The notes: a model not told the origin generated them from the letters alone. A stretch of DNA of 64,000 nucleotides from Penium margaritaceum (GCA_023375785.1 SZWC01001534.1:39178-103177); one strand, 5' to 3'. Positions 36,367-48,763 are shown, numbered from the stretch's first letter. A program made the numbers and translations.

Positions 36367-37344
36367 TGTCAGAAAAACGGCCCACGAGTGGAGGCAGTTC
36401 CAACGTGGCCCGACGGGTCTACTGTGTTCACGGAGATGTTTTGTGCGGGTTCTGAGTCTAAGCGTGAGCTTTCTGGTCGCCCCACGCTATGTTTATGGGA
36501 TGAAGGCATTTGTGAGACAGTCACTTTTGCGAAGGGGATAACGCGATTTTGCATATATTTTTTAACATGGACATGATCGCAACATTTGTAGGGCTCATCA
36601 TGAGCTCTCCAATGCACCAAACCGTGCGCGATTCGGATAACCGTAGCTCCCGCTACGTCAGTCAAAGGGCAGCACCCCAAATCAGCCGCTTAGTCGGCGG
36701 CGCGCACCACGTCGCCCGCCGAGGCGCCCTCACACATCAAGGACCCATCAAAACGCCATTCCGGAGGCACAGATGTCCTTACGCGTAGTGGCAGCACCCC
36801 TCGTGCCTTTGGGGTCTGTTTCGATGAGTTAATCATCGAGTTTGGTGATGGGGATTGATGTGGGTCGAAACCTGTTCGCGGACCTCCAGTCGGAATTTTG
36901 ACCCGAGTAACAAACTGTACTACTGAGTTTCGAACTCCGAGCCAGGATTTTGGCTAAGTCCCTCAGTAACAAACTGCAATCCTGAAATCCGACGGATCAT
37001 CCACCGGACGCCTCGGCAGATCTTCCGGAGCAAAATCCCCAGATGGCATTTTGTTACTCGTTCCTGTCAATTATTCACCGGAAGTCGAACCGCGGCCGGC
37101 TCTCAGAACCGCCACGCACTCCCCAACTTTGGAAGCCCATATCTCCCTCGTTACTAATCCGATTCCGGTGAAACAACTTCCACCGGCTTTAACAACTCGT
37201 CACATTTTAGGGGAAATCCTCCATCTTAGGATCCAAGCAATCATCGAGTTGCCAGATCCGTCGACGAGGAATTTCCTCTCTCTGGCGGCTCGTCGGCGCC
37301 TCGCGGCTCCGCACTTGGGCATGCAGAGGGGCACATCTTGAACA
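36367..37344 (-). repeat. Copia LTR 3 (5' LTR of the right copy)
   Basis: The right-most LTR of the tandem, with the inner end at 36367. It carries the shared landmarks CGCCCGCCGAGGCGCC, AGATCTTCCGGAGCAAA and GCACTTGGGCATGCAGAGG. It differs more from the other two LTRs than they do from each other. Confidence 0.85.
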
Positions 37345-37520
37345 TCCTTGACCATCGTTGTTGTGATCGTGGATGGGAGTACCTAGTCAAGTGCAGGGGC
37401 TATGACGCAGCCCACAAATCATGGGAGCCTGCCCAAGATTTCAACGTTGGCAGGGTGAATGCCATTGTCCGGGAGTACCAAGAACAAACTGGGACGGTTC
37501 ACTCCTAAAGGGGAGGATAG
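37345..37520 (+). mobile_element. Chromovirus chromodomain and polypurine tract
   Basis: Right of the nested Copia the chromovirus resumes with a chromodomain block: WEYLVKCRGYD followed by SWEPAQDF. Chromodomains of this branch are thought to guide integration to marked chromatin. The purine tract AAAGGGGAGGATAG abuts the right LTR. Confidence 0.85.
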
Positions 37521-38172
37521 TGTAAGCCGGATAGTGCCAACGACACTGATTACAGCTTGAGGCTTCCTTAAATATACAATCTGACTCTGGATTTGGAATC
37601 TACAGGGAAAACCATGCGAGATGGATCCAAGAACTGGGTCGATCCATCAAGAATTGAGGAAGTTACGCCTGACCAATGGTTGGACCGACCGAGGGGAAAA
37701 CAGGCGACGGGAATTCATCCCCAAGGACTAAGGCTCGACCCTCAGAAGACCCGACAAGGCCAAAGCGCGTCTTGGGGTCCTGCTAGTCCATGAGTCGATG
37801 ATCATTGAGGGCCAAGGGTGCTTCGGAATGGAACTCCGATGTGTTATTACTAGAAAGGGCGTTTCGGGCAGCCGTCACCGCCGCTACTGGTGCTGCCAGT
37901 GGCAGATTGCCGTGGTTCTCAGATTCGACCATATCTCGGCCGTTCCTCCACGGAATGATGCAATTCTTGGTGCGTTAGAAATATAGGAAGATGAGCTACG
38001 TGATGCTAAGGTAACAACGCTCATCTCTGGCCCGTTTGGAGATGCGCACGGCTCGACGTCCCTCAGTCACCTAGGATGTGTCATCATGTTCAAATGATCT
38101 TATATGTTGACACTTGACTAACAAGTACAGTTTACTCCCACTGTGCCACACGTGTTCTCGTGCTCCCCAAAG
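37521..38172 (+). repeat. Chromovirus right LTR
   Basis: Starts TGTAAGCC directly after the purine tract. Similarity to the left LTR runs to about 38172 (CTCGTGCTCC). Beyond that the two differ, and the leader of an older Copia element begins, so the true right end is not certain. Confidence 0.7.
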
Positions 38173-41100
38173 ACCTAGAGCATTCCACACACATGTTTGT
38201 AGGTTAAGACAATTGTAGGTTTGTTTTTGCTTGTGCTTCTGGGTTATCTGATTGAAAGCCCTAGGTCGAGGGTCATGCGAGGGCTTTGCCCTCACACCTC
38301 ACAGTTTGCCGGTGAGCTTTGCTTGCCGGCCGCCATGTGAGGATCGACTAGCGATCCTCACGCGCAAGAGAGGTGAGCTCTATTTCTTGAGGACTTAGCC
38401 TCATTTCTATTGATGCCGCCGGACTATTTTGGCTCAAACATCCACCGTGGTTAACCATTTTGGTTAAAACAAGTTGGAATCTGCTCGTAGGGAAGCTCTC
38501 ATGGTATCAGAGCAGGCTCGTGGGCCTAAAACAGACACGAGAAAGGGGTAGCAAGCAAAATGAGGGGTGGCGAGATTAGGACACGTGGTCGCCTACATGC
38601 CTTGGAGCCGCAGGCAGCCCCTTAGCCATTGTAGGGATGTCGAGCACGCCCAGAGGAGGCCGCGCAAGCTGCGCCATAGACTTTGAGGGGGCGGAGCCAC
38701 CCATGGCCCGTGTGGTGGTCAAGAGGCGGCGGAGCCGACCCGCTAGGTACCCCAAGGGTCCCCAACCAGTGGGGGACCGCTCAGGTGGGGTGGGAACGGG
38801 CTGGGAAGGATCTATGGGCTGACTGCAGGTACCCCAGCAGGTCCTAAGGCAGTTTTTCCAGAGGTTAGGACTCTCATCCGAAAACTGGATCCAAAGTGGG
38901 CCCAGCATATTGCTACCAAAACATCCTTGATCGGCACGGGCAAGTTCTAGTCACATCTGGCCTCCCTAGCAGTGAGGATGTCAAATGCCGGGGGCAGCGT
39001 AGCTGGTGGGAGGGTCGATGGTGCTCAAGGCGTTGACGATGGTGACCTATCGGCCGTGACCCTCACGGCCGCCGCCGTCGCACAGCTGGGCTTGGGATCC
39101 ATGGATCTGTCACTGCCGCAGCTAGGAACTAGGGACTTCCTAGCTTGGAAGGACCTATTCCTAGATTGGCCCGCAAAGCATGGCTTGGAGAACTACTACC
39201 TCCAGCCAGCTCCAGATACCGCTGATGTGCAAGTCCTTCTTCACGCTTTCAATGCACTGCATCGTGTCCTCCCTGATTTGCAGTCATATGCCCTGCACGA
39301 GTACTGTTTTGGGGCAAAAGGAGCGGACCCGGCCGACTCCCGTAAGGGAGACCCTCAGCCACATGAGTCGTGGAAGCACCTTACGACACGCCAGGAAGAA
39401 CAAGGCATTACGCTTGTCGTGACTTTGCGAGAAAATCTACGCAACCTCTTTCCCAAACTGGGAACACCGGTAGCTGACTACTGGGATGAGGCTATGGACA
39501 TCCAACGACGTCTACTTGGACTGGACGCGGCATGTTCTATCCTTGAGTGGTTGGATGTTATGCTCCTGCACCCAGGTGAGCAGTTAGAGACTTCTGTCGG
39601 GACTTTTTTTCTGCCACCCCGTGGTAAAGATCAAGGGAATCGACCTATCTTTACTCTTTGCTCAACTCCACAACTAAAAAGATATTCTCAATGGGGAAGC
39701 CCGTGACACCGTGGGTGCCCCGACTGCCTATGTGCATCAAGGCACCTCAGCCGGCCCAAGACCTTCCACCCACTTAACCCACAAACAGACTGGGGCCAAC
39801 AGTACAGGAGGGAGGATCACCTCAAGGAGCGGTGGTGATGGCTGAGGACGGGAACGTGGAGATCAGAGATGCAACATTTGTAACCAGACAGGGCACTTTT
39901 GGCATGGTTGTCCCGTACTATAGCACCAGATGATGGATAGACAGTAGTAGAAGCAACCGCAGTAACAAGAGTGGTAGCATCTACAGCAGCAGCCCCAGTG
40001 GTCCTAGCAACAGCAACACTAGTCACATTACCCAACTGCCGGCTAGATTGGGCCACAAAGTACAAGACCAGGTCTCCCAGCCCCAGTTGTGGTTCCTTTT
40101 GGTGCGAAAACGTTCGGGCTGCCGATGTAGAAGACATTTCCCTCGCCATCGGCACGTGTACCACCCATCTCCCACGGTCCCTACTACGTGCCGTTCTTCT
40201 CGAACACTTTTGTGCCAGTTCCAGAGTGGACCCTACGCGTGTAGAAAGATACGGCTCAGGCACAGCAGCCAACTGCTCCACCACCCAGGCTCTGTTGGAC
40301 AGCTCCGATGGAGCCTCAGCTTCCTGAGTCAGATGCCATGGCTCCATCACACATCACATCACAGCACGTAGGTCAGCGGCTAGGTTACACCCATGTCACC
40401 ACTGGCCATGCCCTACCCATGAATGAGTCATTGCTTGATACCGCTGCCTCACATCACATGTCCCCGCATTGTGAGCTATTTGTTACACTGCATGTAGCGC
40501 ATGGTGTGAGAACTTGGTCAGGGGAGATCTTGCATGTTGAGGGCGTGGGCACAGTTGCACTGCAAGCGCCAAGGGGTGTGTTGTGGTTGACTGGTGTGCA
40601 ATATGTCCCAAGGTTGAGAGTCAAATCTCTTGTCAGGTGGACAGCTGGACAAACAAGCCAACATGTCCACCGTGACGCAAAAGCAGCGATGTATGTTTTA
40701 TGATGCTGGTGGTGAGTTGTTGGCTGATGGGCCCCTTCATGTTGACATGCTGTACCAACTCACCCTCTTTTCCCTCATTGAGACACATTCACACCGATCA
40801 CAGGTTCACACTGTGACTGGGACTGACGCAAAGAACACTGAGCTCATCCACCGTAGACTGGTGCATATACATACTGACGCTGTAAGAGACATGCTGAAAC
40901 ACGCATCTGCGCATGAAATCCGCCCAACTGACTGTGCTCATGGCCTCAAGGATGGTGCATTTCTAGAGTGTCATGAAGGTAAGGCACACAGACAAACATT
41001 TCCCAAGTCCTCCAGAGAGAGTAAATCACCCCTTGCCTTGGTACATGCAGACCTTACGGGACCCATGCCTGTCCCTTCCCTCCAATATGGGTCCCTATAT

Positions 41101-43600
41101 GTTCTGTCTCTCACTAATGACTATAGCCGCTTCCGTTGGGCCTTTCTGCTGAAAACCAAAGCAGACGCTTAAAGAGCTATCACGGAGTGGATAGCTATAG
41201 CAGAATGACAGACGGGGTGTCAGCTTTTGGTACTGCGAACTGACAAGGGGAGGGGAGTTTCTTGGAACCCTGACCAACGAACTCAAGGTCAAAGGTACCG
41301 AACATCAGGCCAACGCACCCTACATGCCACAACAGAACGGCGTTGCAGAACGGTGGCACAGAACGTTGGGTGATGCACTCCGAACTTTGCTCATGGAATA
41401 TGGTATACCATTCAGTTTTTGGGAGGAAGCAGTAACGTATGTCACTTGGGTTTGGAACCGTGTCTCACAAGGTCCACTGCCGAAGGCGGTGACACCTTGG
41501 GAACGATGGTTTAAGGAGAAGGCTGACCTTCGACCAGCGGGGTTATGGGAAACATTGGCATGTGTATGGTTTCCTTAACCTCAACGTGACAACAAACTCA
41601 GCCCTTGTGGCCGTTGGTGTGTGTTTGTTGGAGTTTCTCATGCCTCAAAGGCATGGCGGTTTTGGGACCCCACGAACCATGCCTTTGTCGAGAGTCAAGA
41701 CGCGTCCTTTCTGGACATTTGCCGTACAAGGAGTTCCGGACATTGCGACAAGCTCCACCCATGCCATGTTCCGAGCACTACCCGCAGTATGTGAGTGTGC
41801 CTTTATTTTTCCCTAGCCAAGAACGCTGGCCTGTCCAAACAGTGCCACAAGACCTTGGTTTAGGAACAGTCTCACCTGTCCCTATGGATTTTCTCACACC
41901 CACGGATCTTGTGAGCACAAACTCAGGTACCCCATCCTCTCCACCTGGACTAGACCCCGTGCGTATGCACAACGACACAGAAGCAACACCGCCTCCCGAG
42001 CCTGTGCGGAGGTCACAACGCTCCGTGCCTCGGGTTGATTACAGACAGTTCTGTCACACAGTTGGGGTGACAGATTGAGAAACCTCCTTGACCAAACTAC
42101 AGATGCTAACAGAGGCAAGGGGGCGTGCTGATGCACCTGAGTGGGAGAAGGCTATGCTGGCGGAACTGAATGCTCTCCTGGGCCATGGTGTTTAGGAACT
42201 GGTACCCTTGCCACCAGGAAGGAAAGCAAGTGATGTAAAATGGGTCTTCAAAATTAAGCGCAACATGGCTGATCTGATGAAAAATACAAGGCCAGACTAG
42301 TGGCTAAGGGGTTCCATACAAAACTGGGGCAGGAATTCACCGACACCTATGCGCCTGTCGGGAAGTATGGGACAGGCCGCGCGTTGTTGGCAGTTGTGGG
42401 ACATGAGGATTGGGACATCCATCAAATGGATCTAAAAAACGCTTTTCTCAATAGCCCTCTGGAAGAATAACTGTGTGTAAGAAAACCGGAAGGCTTCGAA
42501 GATGGCACGGACAGAGTGTGGTTACTGTTGAAAGCTCTTTGTGGGCTCAAACAAGCTCCACGGTACTAGAACAAGGAAATCCGGCAAACATTGGATCTTG
42601 GAGGCCTTACACAAAGCCTCTGCATCCCTTCCCTCTTCTTTTGATGGGAGGGTGGTGTACCAGTCGCCCTGCATAGCGGATTTGGGTGAAGCATAGAACT
42701 TTCTCGGCATGACCATCGTCAGAGACAGATCAACACGAACACTTACTGTGCATCAGGGTCAATTCATCAGGCATCTCACCACACTGTTCCAAAACTTGGT
42801 ACAGCATCTACCTCCACAGCAGTCACCCATGAGCCCAGATGTTTACGCACACCTGCTCGATGTACGGACAACAGAATACGGATTGGTCACTGATCCCCCC
42901 CTTACCGACAGATCACAGGCAGCCTATCATACTTGGCCTCCACAACCCGACCGGACATCTCGTGTGCAATCAATGTGCTTGTCCAGTTCAGTCAGTAACC
43001 ATGCAGTACGCATCCCAAGGCATTGCTTAATCTGCTGCGTTATGTGTTGGATACGGCTGAGGTTGGACTGGTGTTTTCCCTGACTTTGGATCCGATGCTT
43101 GATGGCTACTGTGACAGTGACTATGCTCGTGATCGTGCAGCCCGTAGTTGTGGTGGTTATGTGTTTTGGGTGTGGGGTAGAGCCGTGTCGTGGCGCAGTG
43201 CAAAGCAGTCGTGTGTGGCGCGGAGCATCGCTGAAGCAGAATATATGGCATTGGATGAAGCGGCGTGTGAAGGGATCTGGCTTACGCGCCTGTTGCGAGA
43301 ATTGGGCTTGGATGTGCCTGATGTACCGTTGCATGGTGAGAACTCTGCTGCACGTCGCATTGTTACGAATGATGGGGTGTTTCACCCATGCACAAAGCAA
43401 ATGAACACCAATATCATTTTGTGCACGAAGCTGCTGACGCTAAGGTCATCCAAGTCTGCGCCATAAGTCGGGAGGCACAGCTGGCCGACCTCCTCACCAA
43501 AGCTCTATCCTCTTCATCTCTTCTATTCCAACTGCATCAAATAGGCTGCAAGCCTGTCACACTCACGTCCAAGGGGGTGTGCCAATTCACTTGTATATAC
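38173..43600 (+). mobile_element. Old Copia element, heavily broken
   Basis: A primer site for initiator tRNA-Met (TGGTATCAGAGC, 38502-38513) ends the leader or LTR. Parts seen in order: gag near 39.0-39.7 kb (LPQLGTRDFLAWKDLFLDWP), protease-like DTAASHHMSPHCEL near 40.4 kb, a pre-integrase HRRLVHIHTDAV block near 40.85 kb, integrase (TGPMPVPS..., NGVAERWHRTLGDALR) to 41.6 kb, reverse transcriptase near 42.1-42.8 kb, and RNase H (CDSDYARDRAARSCGGYVFW) to 43.5 kb. A purine-rich AAGGGGGTG lies near 43570. No matching LTR pair was found, so the ends are approximate. It has many breaks, about a dozen, and is clearly old. Confidence 0.82.
38502..38513 (+). promoter_or_regulatory. Primer-binding site of the old Copia element
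   Basis: TGGTATCAGAGC, complementary to the 3' end of initiator tRNA-Met. A short hairpin GTGAGGATCG/CGATCCTCAC (38337-38361) lies in the sequence just upstream. Confidence 0.8.
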
Positions 43601-43623
43601 CTTTTCCTTGTGGTCGTGAGTGC

Positions 43624-45413
43624 TACCCACCATTTGAAAACGTTCTGCGCAAGTTACCCACGTTTGAAAACATTATTTCCGTATCAGCCAGTCGTGGGAG
43701 AAGATGACTAGTTTGCCCACTTTGCGGCAGGCTCCTTCCGTTCTCCCCACACTTTTTAATCGGTGACCACTATGTCCAAAGTTAAAAAAATATGCATGCT
43801 TTACCCACTCTTTACAAGGTGACTCCGATACCCACTTTGGATATCCGCTCGTCACTAAACGTGACGAGCGGATGTCCAAGGTTCATGCTCCTAGACATCG
43901 CAAATCGTGCAGAAAGGGTCCCACATCATCCCTGTCGCAAGTGACATTGGCTATTGAGGACCTAATCATACTTTTTGAAAAGTACTTACATTCGTTCGTT
44001 TACAAATCGTTCCACACCATGCCCATAACAAACCACCATTGGCTGTTCGTCGACACTCGATCTGCTCAAAACACTCCTCATTTTTTAGGGACTATATACT
44101 TTGAGAATAAATGAATGACACGATCTCTGTTTGCCATATAGATCGAACAGTTAAGAGCTTATCATATTCCTCGATGCAAATATTGGAGTTCTCTCCGAAT
44201 CTTTGTAGAGCCCCCGAGACAAAAAGATGGGTGCGAGATGGTCACCCTCGCTTCTTTCATTCCATATCTTGTGCAATACGAGACATGGAACTGAGGAAAA
44301 CCCTTGCTCTAGAAGTGCAAAAGACAGTACCCCGCAAGATATGTAACCCTCCATTTCATGAACGTGTATCGCACAATGCATCGCACGTTGGAAGAACGAA
44401 AGCAAGATCGACGACGTCGTCCGCATTTTATTTTGAAAAGATGTTAATCATCGAAAGCCAATACATGCCAATCAAGTCGATCAAACAGTCGAGGAAAACC
44501 TTGAGCTGTTAGATGGTACGATCCTACAAACCATGACTAAGTAAGCTTGCAAAGAGATCGATGTTTGTGTCATATGTATCTACAATACTTATGTTCGAGT
44601 TAAGATCTTGAATACTTCTATAGAGAAGCATTGTATTGTATTATGTCAGATATGGTTTGTGATTAAAAAATGTATGTTAAGGTTGACAAACTTCCGTCAC
44701 ATAGGACAATCTAATGTCTCAAGTATTAGCAAAGAAAGGTAACATTCAAGCTAAGTCACTACAAAGATAGAAACAGGGCCTTACTAGACGCTACTTGTCG
44801 ATTCTTGAAGAAAAGGAGCCGAAGTCGGCGGCCTACCTTCCGTCGTTCCAACGTGCGATGTCGCGTGCAACGTGTAGCATTGTTTTTTTGCGCGTAGTGT
44901 GCAAAAAAATGAGTGGACCACCAATCGACCACACTCGAGCACGGCTGTCCATGTCAGCAAGCGAACCCCATCCGCTGAATGCAAGAACGAGGTCAAGGAT
45001 GCGAAATAGCCACGTTGTGGAGACGACATCGGTCGGAAACATCGAAATAAGCACCACAGCCAAAACTGGCTGCGAAAGACGACCATGTTGATCAATATTT
45101 TGGCAAAAAAATGAAAACATTACATTTGTGCTATTGTATACCCCGTCACATCCAATGTCAACTATGAGAAAACAAATATCATGATGAATGCGTAGAATCC
45201 TAAAATACACTTAATACAATACCCACTGCTCCAAGAACATGCATATGATACCGGTGTTTTAGTAAGGATTTTTCAAAAGTGGGTACTTCGGTCACTGTTA
45301 CTCGGTATTCGCGTTTTGTGGACAATGCAGTCACCAGTCAAAACGAGTCGGTAGTCTGGTCATTTTGTGTACAGAGTGGGTAATTGGGAAGCATGAGGCT
45401 CAAAAGGTGGGTA
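43624..45413. mobile_element. Foldback element with diverged long inverted arms
   Basis: The ends read TACCCACC... (43624) and ...GGTGGGTA (45413). The left arm has several TACCCACTTT-like motifs (43655, 43712, 43799, 43829) and the right arm carries the inverted form (45280, 45376, 45405). Interior arms also pair: CATCGCACGTTGGAA at 44379-44393 matches TTCCAACGTGCGATG at 44846-44860, and weaker pairing links about 44230-44300 with 44960-45010. No transposase is seen, so it is non-autonomous. No clear target duplication was found. It lies next to a Mutator-like transposase, but shared ends are not shown. Confidence 0.55.
43843..43873. repeat. Perfect 13-bp hairpin in the foldback left arm
   Basis: ATCCGCTCGTCAC (43843-43855) pairs with GTGACGAGCGGAT (43861-43873) around the loop TAAAC. 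Confidence 0.85.
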
Positions 45414-46573
45414 CAAGGGATTTAATCCGTTATGATATTCCACTAACCGAATATGTGCATGACCGTTTATCAACGTCAACATTATCCTCGTCAGCATCAA
45501 AACACCACCTGCCCGAGCCTAGGAGAAGAGCTAGCAGGCATTCATGCACTGGCATCCATACGTGTTGCCAAACCTAACACTTGCCTGGCCACCTCAGCAA
45601 GTGGTAAGCGGGCCAATTAGATTGCGCCGATGAACGCTTGACAGTTGTCTGTCTTGCAAGTGCGATGGCACCCTATGAAGAGGGGTGGTTGCCATTTCGC
45701 TGTCACATCCTTGTAACCGCCGCTCGCCATGGACATGCGAAAGGGTACGAGAAAGGATGGTCTCAAATCCGTTCCACCAAACGACAAAGATATGCGTAAG
45801 GATGCAAGACTGTATGCTCGAAGAACGTATCGACGGACATGTCCTTCATCCTACGTGTCAACCCATCCTCTGCTCGTCCGACTAGGGGACGCGATGTTCC
45901 AAAAGGGTCCCCCTGAGATTGATCCCGTCTCTTTCATTCTCGCATTGTTTTCGTTGATGCCGTCACCGCGGCCTCCAACCATGCCGATGTTGCAGCTGCG
46001 TCCCACATGAGCTCGGTATGGAGGACCAAGTCGTAGAGCACACCGGTAAGCCTAATCAGGAGGGCACGTTGGATATATAGGTTGTCATTTTGTGTATAAA
46101 ATACCGGCTGTTTTGGATGGCTTCCCAACTACACACGTGGCGTCTTTCCACGCGACCAAGTCCCCATGAGAATGATTCGTCCCCCGCTCAGGATCCTTCA
46201 CTACGGTGGTACCCCAATAACCCACCTCCAAACGGCACAACATGCGCGTTTCCCAATGTCATGTGTTGGAGAGGGATTGGAATGATGACTAGTGGTCCCA
46301 CCGGTTGGACGAGTGGGACGCCCTCCCACAGAACCAACCCCGTGATGAACCACCCCGTGCTCCCATGTCCCCGGATGTCTGAGAAGCTGGACCATTTAAG
46401 TTTAGCATGGGGCGCCATCGAGTCCTGTCCTTGCCTCGTGGCCACCTCAGTAATTCTTACCTTGTGTCCCGGGTGTTCACTATCTCTGCTGTGATTGTGA
46501 AGAAGACAACCAAGTGGTTGCCAGTACACTATTGTAATCCTCTCGTTAACAAAATTGTTTTGTTTCATGTTAT
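45414..46573. other. Unrecognised stretch before the transposase
   Basis: Short open frames only (the longest is about 134 codons at 46090-46494, proline-rich, + strand). They may be 5' parts of the Mutator-like element, since they are co-oriented and adjoin it, but no motif supports that. Confidence 0.35.
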
Positions 46574-48763
46574 GTGCTTCCATGGACAGGAGATTCCGAC
46601 GACGAGCCATGCCACAGCTCCAAGAAGCTGAAGGAGATGCCAAAGGAGCCGAAGGAGGGCATGTTTATCAAGAACATGGATGCGGCTCATGCGTTTGTGG
46701 AGGATTACGCGGTGGACAAACACTTCGGTCTCAAGTGGGTCCGCAGTGAGCCTGCAAGAATCCACATTACATACGTGGAAGCCAAGAACAAGGAGTGTGC
46801 CTGGCTCCTCCGGGCTCGTGTGACGAGCAAGTTTGAACACGAGTGTGTCCCTAGCATTGGCCGCGGCAATCTCGCGCGACAGAAGGGGTGGGTGGCCCGC
46901 AAAATCTCGGAGGCCCTGCAGTGTTACCCGACAGCATTAACTGCAACCCTGCAGCAATTTTTGCACGAAAGGACTGGCATCAACGTGTCAAACAACAAGT
47001 TGTACCCAAGTCACGGGCCCAAGAGAATTTGATGGGAAAAAAGACCGACACGTGGAGCCTGTTCCCCTCCTACGTCGAAGAGGTAGGTTCTGACCTTTGC
47101 TTTTCTTTTGCTTGCAGAGTGGTAGTACCCCTTGGTATACTTCTATTCACACGCCGATATCCACGTGCTGCGTGTAGCTGAAACGCGTGGACCCAGATAT
47201 ACACGCTGTGGCGCATAAAGACAAGAACAATGCCTTCATCTGGGCTGTCGTCGATCCAGCATCCTCCAGGATCCGATTTCATCATAGTAGGTGGGTTGTG
47301 ACCATGGTCGCAACGTTCGTTGAAAACGGACACAAGCAGGTTCGTTCCTTTCCCAGTTCTTTGATGCCAATGACCATGCAGTTCTGATGGCGTGGGCACT
47401 AGCGCTGATAGAGGATGAGAAGGGGTGGATTTTTTTGTGCACAGTTAGCACTCGCGTATCCCACTACTTCACAAGCAGGAACTTGCATCATCATGGACAG
47501 GGAGGAAGGGTTGGAGAAAGCAGTGCAAGAATACCTGACAGGGGCCACACACACATTCTGCGCATGGCACATTGGAGAGAACGGGCACACAAGCTACGGC
47601 AAAAAGGTCACCCACAGGGCATGGATGTGTGCTCATGTCCTTAATGTCGAACAATGGGTGAAGGCAACCACCCACCTGCCTCAAGTTAGTGTGTCGATGT
47701 ATGCATACCTCTTTGGACGGGAGGGGGAGGAAGGGGGTGTGGTGGGGGGTGCCTCTTGAGAAATGCACACTCCTCCACTGCCGTTTGGGCAGAGAAGGCC
47801 ACACCACCTCCAACGCCTCAGAGAGCTGGAACGCGCGAATCACAGCACACCGGAAGCTCTATCCCTACTAGTGCTTTGTGAGCATCTACCCCTTTGTGCA
47901 GCGTTTGTTCTGTGCTCGTCATGCCTAGGCAGCAGGTGTGAAGATCGCGTTGGCGCCTACACAAGCCGAACGACACCTCCACTTCCACGCAATGGCACGT
48001 GAGTTAAGTCATGACGGAGGAGGGCCCCAATACAGCAATGGTGGAGGGACCAACAAACCATCCGCGGAAAGTGGACTTGGTCGCGAAGTCTTGCTGTTAT
48101 GGCAGGTGGAAGGAGTTCGGCCTGCCTTGTCAACATGCGTGCGCTTTTTTTCTCACTAAGCGCATCAACGCAGGGAACCTGGCTGACCCTGGTCTCATCC
48201 GCATGGCATTCCATTGGGCATACAACAACCCCCTCCCCTCACTAGTCGTGAAGAACATACAGCTAGCCAGACCACCATGACCTTAACTGGGACCTCAACG
48301 TGGGAAAGGCCACCAACGCAGGGCACGGAAAGACCCGGATACATGGCGTAAGAAGAACTCCATTTGCCCACGCTGTGGGAAAAAGGGGCATACCAAGACC
48401 CAGTGCAAAACCCTGCCTGCACCAAGCCCTACACAGGCTACAACACACTATGATGGAGGTCTAGCTGCGGCTGCAGCCAAGGCTGCAGCCGCTCTGGTGG
48501 CACGTGCTAATGCCTCCATGAGTGTGGATCCACCACTTGCAGAGTATGTCAGTGGTGACATGGAGTACGACCCCGAGGTTTCGCCTCGGGATGACCCAGA
48601 TGATGAGGATTATGGTTTTGAAAGTGATGAATCTTGTGCATACTCCTCTCCTGTTGGTGATGATGGTGGGACGGTAACGCAGGATGAGCACGCCCATCAG
48701 TTGGATGAAGAGGAGAGGGAGTGGCAAGAGATGTACAAAGAAGAGCTAGAGGAGGCAGAGTGA
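46574..48763 (+). pseudogene. Mutator-like (MULE) transposase, decayed
   Basis: Plain DNA transposon coding region read across several frames. 46574-47032: MuDR-type DNA-binding region (MFIKNMDAAHAFVEDYAV, LKWVRSEPARI, CAWLLRARV). 47340-47440: FDANDHAVLMAWALALIEDE, matching the second-strand part of the MULE core. 47490-47590: MDREEGLEKAVQEYL...FCAWHI, the conserved DREKGL block carrying an acidic catalytic residue. 47790-47860: TSNASESWNARI. 48092-48136: SWIM zinc finger CCYG...GLPCQH. 48350-48410: CCHC knuckle CPRCGKKGHTKTQC. An acidic tail ends in a stop at 48761-48763. The part expected to hold the first catalytic Asp reads MVATFVENGHKQ, without Asp. At least three frame changes separate the blocks. 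Some could be introns (GTAGGT...TTGCAG near 47084-47118), but most look like decay. Terminal repeats were not identified. Confidence 0.75.

Larger units (their letters stand above)
25289..37344 (-). mobile_element. Tandem pair of young Copia elements (LTR-int-LTR-int-LTR)
   Basis: Three LTRs (25289-26502, 30939-31929, 36367-37344) flank two near-identical internal regions, all on the minus strand. In element sense the LTR starts TGTTGAAG or TGTTCAAG and ends CTGACA. Flanking bases TCTTT (25284-25288) and TCCTT (37345-37349) fit a 5-base target duplication with one change. The insertion splits the chromovirus between its integrase tail and chromodomain. Both copies are young by their mutual similarity (a few percent difference by eye). 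Each shows only a few breaks, more in the left copy. Confidence 0.9.
21634..38172 (+). mobile_element. Ty3 chromovirus, broken, carrying a nested Copia tandem
   Basis: The ends match each other: TGTAAGCC... at 21634 and again at 37521, with long shared stretches such as ATATACAATCTGACT and TCATCATGT. A primer site for initiator tRNA-Met follows the left LTR, and a purine tract (AAAGGGGAGGATAG) precedes the right one. Between them are gag, a nucleocapsid knuckle-like stretch, reverse transcriptase, the tail of integrase and a C-terminal chromodomain, which marks the chromovirus branch. A Copia tandem occupies 25289-37344. The element is clearly broken, with roughly ten or more breaks, and its LTRs have diverged much more than those of the Copia insert. 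It is the older of the two. Confidence 0.85.
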
